Assembly: GCF_002289575.1 (NCBI RefSeq)
Contig: NZ_NTGA01000013.1
Span: 123,273-187,272 of the forward strand
Length of the DNA stretch: 64,000 nucleotides
Direction: 5' to 3'
Source of the DNA: Dietzia natronolimnaea
GTDB lineage: Bacteria; Actinomycetota; Actinomycetes; Mycobacteriales; Mycobacteriaceae
Made by a program: the position numbers and the translations under genes. The notes under the pieces are model-generated. The model did no database searches. It worked only from the letters and a program-made list of their open reading frames with translations, and had not been told where the DNA came from. Below are positions 45,886 through 53,105 of the stretch, one piece after another. Within the stretch, counting starts at the first letter, position 1. Each line of letters starts with the position of its first letter.

Positions 45886-47296
45886 AGGCCTCGGCGCCCA
45901 CGGGGACCCGCGAGCGGGTGGGTGCCGCGGCGACGGAGTCGACGCCGGCCGAGGCCCGCATGTACACCACGCGCGTGATGATCGCGGCCACCACGTAGAA
46001 GACCATGAACACGACGAACGCCGAGGTGGCCGCCCCCGAGGACTGGTAGGAGGTGCGCAGGGTCATGTTGATGAGGAACCCACCGAACGCCCCGACCGCG
46101 CCGGCGACCCCGATGAGTGCTCCCGCATGAGCCCGCGACCACGAGGTCCGTGCGGCCTCGTCGAGTCCGAGCGTGTGGCTGCGGGCCTCGAAGACCGACG
46201 GGATCATCTTGTACACCGAGGCGTTACCGACCCCGGTGAGCCCGAAGAGCGTGAGGAAGGCCGCGAAGAACAACACGAGCGCGCCCCCCGAGAGGCGACC
46301 GTCGTTCGAGGCCTGGATGTTCGAGGTCACCACGAGTGCCACCGTGGTGACCGCCATGCCGCAGAAGACCGCGAAGGTCACCCGCGCGCCGCCGAATCGG
46401 TCGGAGAGCCGACCGCCGGCCATGCGGGTCAGCGAGCCCAGAAGCGGACCCAGGAAGGTGATCTGAGCAGCGTGCAGCGCCGCCTGGGCGGGATCCTGGC
46501 CGTTGCCGGTGAAGGTCATGGTGAGCATCTGCCCGAACGCGAAGGCGAACCCGATGAACGACCCGAACGTGCCGATGTACAGCAGCGACAGGACCCACCC
46601 GTCCTTGTCGCGGGTCATGTCCTTCATGCTCTGTACGTCCACGGTCTGGTGGGCGAGGTTGTCCATCTTCAGGGCCGCGCCGATCCCCGCGATGACCAGG
46701 AGGACGATGTAGACCCCGATCACCCAGTGGGGTGACCGGTTGCCCGCGAGGGCGATCACGATGAGCCCCACGATCTGGATCGTGGCCACGCCCAGGTTGC
46801 CCCCGCCCGCGTTGAGCCCGAGCGCCCATCCCTTCTCCCGCTGGGGGAAGAAGGCGTTGATGTTGGTCATGGACGACGCGAAGTTGGCGCCACCGAGCCC
46901 GGCCACCGCGCCGACCACGAGGTACATCCACAGCGGTTGGCCCGGGTTCGCCATGATCCACAACATCCCGACCGCCGGGATGAGCAGGACGAAAGCCGAG
47001 AACATGGTCCAGTTGCGGCCGCCGAAGGTCGCCGTGGCCAGCGTGTACGGGATGCGCAGGAAGGCACCGGTCAGTGTGACCACCGCGGAGACCAGGAATT
47101 TGTCGGGTGCGTCCAGTCCGTAGACGTCCTGGGGCATGAACAACACCATGACGGCGAACAGGGTCCACACCGAGAACCCGACGTGCTCGGCGAACACCGA
47201 CCAGTAGAGGTTGCGCATGGCGGTCTTCCTGCCGCCCGACTCCCACTGCGCGTCGTCCTCCGGATCCCAGTTCTCAATGACGTGTGAGCGCGACAT
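45884..47296 (-). CDS. narK: nitrate/nitrite transporter, NarK family (MFS)
   Basis: 470 aa, 12 membrane segments. NarK-type signatures: NLYWSVFAEHVGFSVWTLFAVMVLFMP, GANFASSMTNINAFFPQREKGWALGLNAGGGNLGVATIQIVG (first nitrate signature) and GSLTRMAGGRLSDRFGGARVTF; the second signature region is GLTGVGNASVYKMIPSVF. It imports nitrate or exchanges it for nitrite. It is the first gene of the minus-strand run narK, nitrate reductase, oxidoreductase and perhaps nnaR; a GlnR-like site lies upstream. Confidence 0.95.
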   Translation of the reverse strand: MSRSHVIENWDPEDDAQWESGGRKTAMRNLYWSVFAEHVGFSVWTLFAVMVLFMPQDVYGLDAPDKFLVSAVVTLTGAFLRIPYTLATATFGGRNWTMFSAFVLLIPAVGMLWIMANPGQPLWMYLVVGAVAGLGGANFASSMTNINAFFPQREKGWALGLNAGGGNLGVATIQIVGLIVIALAGNRSPHWVIGVYIVLLVIAGIGAALKMDNLAHQTVDVQSMKDMTRDKDGWVLSLLYIGTFGSFIGFAFAFGQMLTMTFTGNGQDPAQAALHAAQITFLGPLLGSLTRMAGGRLSDRFGGARVTFAVFCGMAVTTVALVVTSNIQASNDGRLSGGALVLFFAAFLTLFGLTGVGNASVYKMIPSVFEARSHTLGLDEAARTSWSRAHAGALIGVAGAVGAFGGFLINMTLRTSYQSSGAATSAFVVFMVFYVVAAIITRVVYMRASAGVDSVAAAPTRSRVPVGAEA

Positions 47297-47321
47297 GAGG
47301 TCGACCCCCTCTCCGTTACGT

Positions 47322-47340
47322 GGACACCCCCTCGGTGTCC
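47322..47340 (-). promoter_or_regulatory. hairpin in the narK leader
   Basis: GGACACC (47322-47328) and GGTGTCC (47334-47340) form a perfect 7-bp stem with a 5-base loop, 26 bases before the narK ATG and just upstream of the ribosome site GAGAGGGGG. A leader hairpin also precedes nirB, so a shared post-transcriptional mechanism is possible; this is inference. Confidence 0.4.
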
Positions 47341-47366
47341 CTGCGGACAGACGTTATGCACGCCCT

Positions 47367-47382
47367 GTTTCCCCGGCGCTAC
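47367..47382 (-). promoter_or_regulatory. GlnR-like box upstream of narK
   Basis: Read on the minus strand: GTAGC-N6-GAAAC, one base from the GlnR half-box pair GTNAC-N6-GAAAC. It lies 71 bases before the narK start, where an activator site is expected. GlnR activates nitrate assimilation in other actinobacteria. A second, 22-bp-spaced repeat is not clear. Confidence 0.5.
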
Positions 47383-47395
47383 CCGGTATGACGTC

Positions 47396-48025
47396 ATGGT
47401 CACGGTGTCCTCACGTCCGCCCGATCCCGCCGTGAGGGGTCGGGCGGCGTGGTGTGATGGCGGCATATCACACCCGTTCTCATTCCGCCGGGCCGCCACT
47501 GTGTTGGCGGCCCTCACCCTCGCCGCAGGGCTGTCACCCTCGGCGTCTGCCCAGGCCGCCGAGACGTGGCGGGCCCCGTTCCCACCGCCCGCACCGATCC
47601 CGTCCGACGCGTGGTTCGTCGACTCACATGCTACGAAGGACCCCCGTGAGCCCGGGTTCTGGGAGCCCGGCCCCAATTCGATGCGGGTCATCTCGCAGGC
47701 CCCCACCGACTCCCCGACCTGGTGCGATGGGTATCGGAACAACGCCGGAGCGCGGTGCTGGCAGGTCGACCCGGGAGGAGGGGTTGTCGAGCTCCGGAGG
47801 ATCAGCCTTCTCAGCGACCTGTGGAACGGCTCCTCGGCGCCCTGGGGCGGAGCCGCCTACCGGAGTGGATACCGCATAGCGGTGGATATGGGCTGGGACT
47901 ACAACTCGGGCGGGATCTTCATCCCCACCGGGTCGGGGACCACGTACTCGACCATGATGCCCCTGGGTGCGGACTCCCCGGACGCGGACGTGTGGGTGGC
48001 CCCGGGGGCTCTCCCCGGAAGCTGA
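47396..48025 (+). CDS. secreted protein, function unknown
   Basis: Up to 209 aa. A signal peptide (FRRAATVLAALTLAAGLSPSASAQA) ends near residue 55 from ATG 47396, which is long; a GTG at 47432 would give a more usual 42-residue leader. The mature part is rich in Trp, Pro, Gly and Ser, with two Cys (TWCDGYRNNAGARCWQVD) that could form a disulfide, and beta-like segments (YRIAVDMGWDYNSGGIFIPTGSG). I recognise no family. It is divergent from narK with a 10-bp palindrome (ATGACGTCAT, 47388-47397) overlapping the first ATG, another hint that the true start is downstream. Confidence 0.6.
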   Translation: MVTVSSRPPDPAVRGRAAWCDGGISHPFSFRRAATVLAALTLAAGLSPSASAQAAETWRAPFPPPAPIPSDAWFVDSHATKDPREPGFWEPGPNSMRVISQAPTDSPTWCDGYRNNAGARCWQVDPGGGVVELRRISLLSDLWNGSSAPWGGAAYRSGYRIAVDMGWDYNSGGIFIPTGSGTTYSTMMPLGADSPDADVWVAPGALPGS

Positions 48026-48088
48026 CGCGGTCGGCGGCGCGAACTAGCCTGGGGGTCCAGCCCGCCCCGGTCGAAAGGATCCCCCGCC

Positions 48089-49240
48089 GTGCCGTTCCCC
48101 CTGGATGTTCCCGAGTCGGTCCTGCGCAGGCGCCGGAGCCAGAAGTGGGTGGCGTACCCGGAGGACGTCCTGCCGCTGTTCGTGGCGGAGACCGACGTCC
48201 TGCTGGCCCCGGCGATCCGGGAGCGCCTCGCCGACGCCGTGGCCGACGGTGACACCGGTTACTTCGCCGAGATCGAGCGGCTCGCCGGGGTGTGCGCCCG
48301 CTACTACTCCCGGTTCGGGTTCGAGGTTCCGGAGGAGTCGGTGGTCCCCGTCAACGATGTCGGCGTGGGCGTGCGCGAATCACTCGCGCGGACCCTGCCG
48401 GCCGGCAGCGGGGTGGTCTACACGCCGCCGGTCTACATGCCGTTCGGACCATGGATCCGGCGGGTGGGGATGTCCCCCGTCGCCGTTCCGTTGATCGACC
48501 ACGACGGCGAGGACCCGCGCCTGGACCTGGCGGGCATCGAGCGCGCCTTGGCGGACGGCGCCCGCGGTGTCCTGCTGAGCCACCCGCACAACCCCACGGG
48601 TGTCCTGCACTCCGCCGCGGAGTTGACCGAGCTCGCCGATCTGGCCGCACGCCACGACGCCGTCGTCGTCTCCGACGAGATCTGGGCGCCCCTGACGATG
48701 CCCGGGGTCCGGTTCTCCTCGTTCCTGGCAGCCTCCAACACCGCCCGCGGGGTCGGGTTGGCCATCTCCTCCGCGTCCAAGGCCTTCAACCTCGCCGGAC
48801 TCAAGTGCGCATTCGTGGTCAACGGAAACCCGGAACGGTTCGAGGTGCGGCGCTCGGCGTTGTCCGGCGCGGTGGGGCACTTCGGGGCGCTCGCCGCCGA
48901 GGCCGCGCTGACCGGGTCACTGGACTGGCTGGCGAGCATGAACGCCGCACTGGCCTCGAACCTCGACCTGATGGAGCGGCTCATGGCCGAGCATCTCCCC
49001 CGCGCCCGGTGGCGCCGACCCGACGCCGGATTCGTGGCGTGGCTGGACCTGCGCTCCTACCCCGGGCTCGGGGACGACCCCGCCGCGGCGTTCCTCGACG
49101 GCGGAAAGGTCGCGCTGAGCAACGGCCCCGCCTTCGGCTCCCAGGGCAAGGGGTTCGCACGCGTGAACTTCGCGTGCTCGGAGGAACTCCTCACCGAGGC
49201 GTTCACCCGGATGGGCCGCGTCGCGGCCGAGCGCGACTGA
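48089..49240 (+). CDS. class I/II aminotransferase, MalY/PatB type (probable cystathionine beta-lyase)
   Basis: PLP enzyme, 383 aa. Marks: QKWVAYPEDVLPLFVAETDVLLAPAIRE, VVYTPPVYMPF, LLSHPHNPTGVLHSAAEL, VVVSDEIWAPLT, and the PLP lysine in AISSASKAFNLAGLKCAF, with the C-terminal Arg in GKGFARVNFACSEELL. MalY/PatB enzymes cleave C-S bonds (cystathionine to homocysteine); the usual W-R region is here QKWVAYPED. It could be an aminotransferase instead. GTG 48089. Unlinked in function to its neighbours as far as I can see. Confidence 0.85.
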   Translation: MPFPLDVPESVLRRRRSQKWVAYPEDVLPLFVAETDVLLAPAIRERLADAVADGDTGYFAEIERLAGVCARYYSRFGFEVPEESVVPVNDVGVGVRESLARTLPAGSGVVYTPPVYMPFGPWIRRVGMSPVAVPLIDHDGEDPRLDLAGIERALADGARGVLLSHPHNPTGVLHSAAELTELADLAARHDAVVVSDEIWAPLTMPGVRFSSFLAASNTARGVGLAISSASKAFNLAGLKCAFVVNGNPERFEVRRSALSGAVGHFGALAAEAALTGSLDWLASMNAALASNLDLMERLMAEHLPRARWRRPDAGFVAWLDLRSYPGLGDDPAAAFLDGGKVALSNGPAFGSQGKGFARVNFACSEELLTEAFTRMGRVAAERD

Positions 49241-49411
49241 GGACGGCCCCCGCCCACCGACATTTCCTTCTCCTCGGAACCGGCCCCGAAAGAATTCCAC
49301 GACAACGCTCCACACCCGTTATCCGGTGAGCGAATAGGGTCCTCACTTCGGGAATTGTTGACATTGCTCAACCTCCCTACCGGTATAGCCTTTCCCTTAT
49401 CGTTGCCGTAC

Positions 49412-49430
49412 CCTCATTAGGCATACCTAA
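49412..49430 (+). promoter_or_regulatory. DtxR/IdeR-like iron box before hmuO
   Basis: TTAGGCATACCTAA (49417-49430) agrees at 13 of 14 positions with the right part of the DtxR consensus TWAGGTWAGSCTWACCTWA. It ends 16 bases before the hmuO ATG. A TTGACA occurs at 49358-49363 with TATAGC at 49384-49389 (20-base spacing). Iron-loaded repressor here would shut off hmuO. The remaining gap from 49241 is relatively A/T-rich and shows no gene. Confidence 0.75.
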
Positions 49431-49446
49431 CAAGCCCGGAGGACAC

Positions 49447-50085
49447 ATGGAGACGACCATTTCCGCACCCCTGTCGAGAGCGCTACACGACTCGACGATG
49501 GCCGCGCATGAACAGGCGGAGAACGCCTCGTTCATCACCCGCCTGATGAACGGTGAGGGCACACCCGCAGGTCTGGTCGCGCTGCTGCGGCAGTCGCTCC
49601 CGGTCTACGAGGCACTCGAAGACGCCTGCCGCAGGGCGGGCACGGACCCACGCTTGTCGGCCATCCTCGACCCGAGACTCGACCGGACGGAGGCGCTACG
49701 AGCCGACTTGGAAGCGCACCGCGCCCAGGGGCGCTCCTTCGAGACCGTGGTTCCCGCCACCGAGGCCTACGTGGCCGAGTTGCGGGAGCGCGCGACCGAC
49801 CCCGCCGCCCTGATCGGACACCACTACGTCAGGTATCTCGGTGACCTCTCGGGGGGACAGATCATCAGGACGATGGTGCGCCGCCACTACGGCATCGAGA
49901 CCGGTCTGGGCTTCTACGACTTCGACATCGCCAAGCCCAAAGTCTACAAGGACGACTACCGGGCCGCACTGGACGCCCTCCCGCTGGGCGAGACAGACCG
50001 CGCGTCCGCTCTGGCCGCCGCCACCCGGGCGTTCGACCTCAACCACCGGATCTTCCTGGACCTGGAGGCCCTGGGCGTCCGCTGA
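49447..50085 (+). CDS. hmuO: heme oxygenase
   Basis: Opens the heme ring to biliverdin, CO and Fe2+, freeing iron from imported heme. 212 aa, normal for bacterial HmuO. The proximal heme ligand is His21 in LHDSTMAAHEQAE; the distal helix has RYLGDLSGGQIIRTMVRRHYG; the later FYDFDIAKPKVYKDDYRAALDALP region is typical. GGAGG lies 4 bases before ATG 49447. It has its own iron-box promoter and converges on the hmu/hta operon. Confidence 0.96.
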   Translation: METTISAPLSRALHDSTMAAHEQAENASFITRLMNGEGTPAGLVALLRQSLPVYEALEDACRRAGTDPRLSAILDPRLDRTEALRADLEAHRAQGRSFETVVPATEAYVAELRERATDPAALIGHHYVRYLGDLSGGQIIRTMVRRHYGIETGLGFYDFDIAKPKVYKDDYRAALDALPLGETDRASALAAATRAFDLNHRIFLDLEALGVR

Positions 50086-50100
50086 CCTCGCCCGGCACCC

Positions 50101-50132
50101 GATGCCCCGGATCCCGTCGGATCCGGGGCATC
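50101..50132 (+). terminator. hairpin terminator after hmuO
   Basis: A perfect 14-bp stem (50101-50114 with 50119-50132) around CGTC, 15 bases past the hmuO stop. Confidence 0.88.
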
Positions 50133-50188
50133 CGTGCTTCCGGGCGGCGCCGTGACACGGCGTGGCCATCGACCCGTACAGACGCGGA

Positions 50189-50220
50189 GCGGCCCCGACA
50201 CCACTCGGTGTCGGGGCCGC
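50189..50220. terminator. second hairpin, terminator of the hmu/hta operon
   Basis: A perfect 14-bp stem (50189-50202 with 50207-50220) around a 4-base loop, 20 bases past the stop of the last minus-strand hta gene. Two separate strong hairpins thus insulate the convergent units. Confidence 0.85.
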
Positions 50221-50239
50221 GTCGAGTCCTGTGCCCGAC

Positions 50240-51631
50240 CTACATCAGGCTGCCGAACAGGTTCGTCATGCCGGCGAGCGAGCCACCGCCACCGGTACCG
50301 GTGTCGTCGTCATCGTCGTCGTCCCCACCAGTGGTGAAGGTGATCGGCGTGCTGGTCTCCCAGGGGGCGTGGACGGCGCCCGAGGCCGCGTAGGTGTAGA
50401 TCCCGTAGCTCCCGGTCTCCGACTTCGCGTCCGCCGCGTCCTTCGAGACGGTGACGGTGGTGGTGAAGCTCCCGTCGGGGAGCAGCTCGACAGCACCGGC
50501 GGCGGCGCCCCCGATGACGGCGTGGTTCTCCGCGGCGAGGACCCACTTCTGCACGACCACCTTGCGAGCCGCGGAGGTACCGCCCGCGGACGGCTTCCAC
50601 GCATCCTCGAACTTGCCGAAGACGAGGTAGAACCCGGCGGGCTTGCCCGCGAGTGGCGGACGGGTACCCACAACCGACGGGTCGTTGAACCCGGAACCCG
50701 TGATGGTCACCTCGTGGCTTCCGTCAGCGGCCAGGGTGGTGTCCGAGACGGTGACCTTCGGGGTGCCGACAGGCACCTGGGTCTCGTCCTCGGTCAGGTC
50801 GTAGGTCACCTGGAGCGGCAGCGGGCCCTTGAGATTCTGGTCTCCGCCACAGCCGGTGTTGTAGTAGTGCGGATGCACCGAACTCGGCACCGCCGCCAGC
50901 CACTCGGGCGTCCATGCGCCCCAGACGTTCGGCGCGGTGCAGGTACGGTCCTGGTTCCCACCGTTGTGCTGCACTCCCGCGTACTGGGGCGACAGGGTGA
51001 TGGTGCCGTCCTGGGCCACCTGAGCGGCGCCCGGACCGAACGACAGGACGGTCGTGCGACCGGCATTGACCTCGGGAGTGGGGTTGCCGTTCATGTCGTT
51101 CGCCGCGCCGATGGTGACGTCGGCATTGAGCGTTCCGGAACCGTCGGCGTTGACGGTCAGCTTCGGATCGGCCAGGGTCTCGTCCGGCGCGTTGAGGTTG
51201 GCGGGGTAGGCGTTGAAGGTGATCTCGCCGTCCCAGTCGATGGTGACGGTACCGTCCGCCCCGCGCGCACCCTCACCGTCGGAGAACTTGATGGCGTTGG
51301 GCGTAGCCTGCTGTCCCGAGACGAGGTTCACGGGCATCGAGGTGGCCGGGAACGCAGCGGGGGTGTACTCGGTCTGCGTGCCACCCGAGACCGACCCGAC
51401 GAGCGCCGAGGCGTCGCCGGAGGCGTCGAAGATGCGCCACGGTCCGAAGATCCCCTTCTGGGCGTATCCGCTGATGCCCCAGACGAACGAGGCGTCCGAG
51501 ACGGTCCCCGGGATCGCCTCCTGGGCGTGGGCCGCCGGGGCGGCGACGGCTCCGGCGAGCAACGCGAGCGTCGCCCCCAGCATCGTGCCCCGTCGGCCGG
51601 CGAGCGCGAGCCGGGATCGAGTTGTGTTCAC
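50240..51631 (-). CDS. HtaA-domain heme-binding surface protein (no C-terminal anchor seen)
   Basis: 463 aa. Signal peptide (TMLGATLALLAGAVAAPAAHAQ, to about 37), an HtaA domain (PF04213; VSDASFVWGISGYAQKGIFGPWRIFDASG to GPLPLQVTYDLTED, about 40-275), which binds heme through conserved Tyr/His in Corynebacterium, and then a second, Ig-like domain (VTVSDTTLAADGSHEVTITGSGF to TYAASGAVHAPWETSTPITF, about 285-430). The tail is TTGG, seven Asp, a Gly run and LAGMTNLFGSLM: no membrane segment or sorting motif, so it may be released or held by partners. GTG 51631 has AAAGGA 5 bases before it. Last gene of the six-gene operon. Confidence 0.85.
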   Translation of the reverse strand: MNTTRSRLALAGRRGTMLGATLALLAGAVAAPAAHAQEAIPGTVSDASFVWGISGYAQKGIFGPWRIFDASGDASALVGSVSGGTQTEYTPAAFPATSMPVNLVSGQQATPNAIKFSDGEGARGADGTVTIDWDGEITFNAYPANLNAPDETLADPKLTVNADGSGTLNADVTIGAANDMNGNPTPEVNAGRTTVLSFGPGAAQVAQDGTITLSPQYAGVQHNGGNQDRTCTAPNVWGAWTPEWLAAVPSSVHPHYYNTGCGGDQNLKGPLPLQVTYDLTEDETQVPVGTPKVTVSDTTLAADGSHEVTITGSGFNDPSVVGTRPPLAGKPAGFYLVFGKFEDAWKPSAGGTSAARKVVVQKWVLAAENHAVIGGAAAGAVELLPDGSFTTTVTVSKDAADAKSETGSYGIYTYAASGAVHAPWETSTPITFTTGGDDDDDDDTGTGGGGSLAGMTNLFGSLM

Positions 51632-51632
51632 A

Positions 51633-53105
51633 TCAGTCCTTTCGTCGAACTGTCTGGTAGAACAGCACTGCCGCGAGCGCGAGCAGTGCGGCCCCCACCC
51701 ACCACTGCCATTGGTGGGTGGGGTCTCCGGCTTTCCGAGAGCCGGAAGTCTGGGCGTAGACCACGTCGGAGCCGTAGAGGGGCGCGTTGGCCGCCACCGG
51801 GATCGTCGACTGGTCCGCGACGGTCGCGGGCGCTGCGGGCGAGGAACCGCCTGACGACGGGCCGCTCGAGGATGCGGGAATGGAGGCGACCGCGCCGCCC
51901 ACGGTCCCGGCGGTGATCGGGGCTCCGGCGGTGTAGTAGTCCGCGAAGTACTCCTCGAAGACCTCGTCCACACGACTCCCCTCGGCGGCCGGGGATCCGG
52001 GTGCCGCCGCGGCCTGTGCCGCCCCGTCCCGCGCCGCGTTCACCGCCTCGGGCTGGAGCGGCTTCCACGCCTCGTCCATCCACGCGGCCGCGGTGTCGGC
52101 GACGTCGGTGCCCGCGGCCCGCAGGATCTGTTCGACCGTGTCGTCGAGGACCTGACCCACGATTCCTTTGGAGCCACCGGAGCCGCCGGAATTCGGCATC
52201 TCCTCGGGATCATCCGAATTCCAACTCACCGCTATCGGCAATGCGGGTTTCGTATTGTCAGAGGTTCCGGTGGAATACCAGAATCCCCCGGATCCCGCAT
52301 CCGCGGCGAAGTCCACGAATTCTCGGGGGAATGCACCCCAATGGGCACCGTCTCTCGTCTGGGGATTCTCCCCGGTTTGTGCAGAATAGGTCACCCCGAG
52401 ATATTCGGGGGTCACGGAGAACCCCTTTTTCCCACCCAGTTCCACTCGGTTCCGGGGGAGATTCGCGAGGACGACGGTGCGGGACGGCATCGGGGTCGAC
52501 ACCTCGGGGTTGTCCTGAGAGCTCCGTCGCCCACCCAGGGTCGCGGTGACGGTGGCCTTCGTGGGCGTGACGGTGAGGACCGGGTCGGTGAGGCTGAGGA
52601 ACACCAGGCCCGAGTAGTACAGAACCGAGGCGGTGCCCTTCCACCGGATCTCGGCCGTGCCCGATGCGGCGTCAACGGTTCCGGTCCCCTTGCCGAAGAC
52701 CATCTCGAGGCCGCTGTATCTGCTCGAGGAGGCGTCACGGATGGGCGTGCCCGCCTGGTCGGTTTGTGTCCCGGCCCAGGTGGCTGTCGCCGTCCCACCG
52801 TTCGCGGACCGCTTCTCGATGGTCACGTGTCCCGACGTGGCCCTCCACGTCTGTTCGGTGATCGTCGCCCCCGCTCCGGCGAGCGCCGCGGAGCTGTCCC
52901 CCGCGGAGAGGAAGTTGAGTCCGGGTCCGTGGCTGGGTCCGGAACTCTGCCTGCTCAGCCCCCACCGGAACTCCGCATCTGTCAGCTCGACGGCGGAGTT
53001 CTGTGCCCGGGCCGCCGGCGTGGCCATCAGCGCACCGAGGGCGAGGATCACGGTCACAACCAAGGCGGTGGCCCTGCGGTGGGCCGGTCGCGGGTGACTG
53101 GTCAT
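51633..53105 (-). CDS. HtaA-domain heme-binding protein, membrane-anchored
   Basis: 490 aa. Signal peptide (TALVVTVILALGALMATPAARAQ, to about 34), one HtaA domain (VELTDAEFRWGLSRQSSGPSHGPGLNFL through PALPIAVSWNSDD, about 40-290), a helical and Ala/Ser/Pro-rich stalk (about 310-450), and a C-terminal membrane anchor WQWWVGAALLALAAVLFYQTV with a basic tail VRRKD. This is the layout of HtaA/HtaB-type heme receptors that hand heme to HmuT. A stretch near 52150-52400 uses more A/T-ending codons than its neighbours. ATG overlaps the preceding stop (ATGA). Confidence 0.88.
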   Translation of the reverse strand: MTSHPRPAHRRATALVVTVILALGALMATPAARAQNSAVELTDAEFRWGLSRQSSGPSHGPGLNFLSAGDSSAALAGAGATITEQTWRATSGHVTIEKRSANGGTATATWAGTQTDQAGTPIRDASSSRYSGLEMVFGKGTGTVDAASGTAEIRWKGTASVLYYSGLVFLSLTDPVLTVTPTKATVTATLGGRRSSQDNPEVSTPMPSRTVVLANLPRNRVELGGKKGFSVTPEYLGVTYSAQTGENPQTRDGAHWGAFPREFVDFAADAGSGGFWYSTGTSDNTKPALPIAVSWNSDDPEEMPNSGGSGGSKGIVGQVLDDTVEQILRAAGTDVADTAAAWMDEAWKPLQPEAVNAARDGAAQAAAAPGSPAAEGSRVDEVFEEYFADYYTAGAPITAGTVGGAVASIPASSSGPSSGGSSPAAPATVADQSTIPVAANAPLYGSDVVYAQTSGSRKAGDPTHQWQWWVGAALLALAAVLFYQTVRRKD

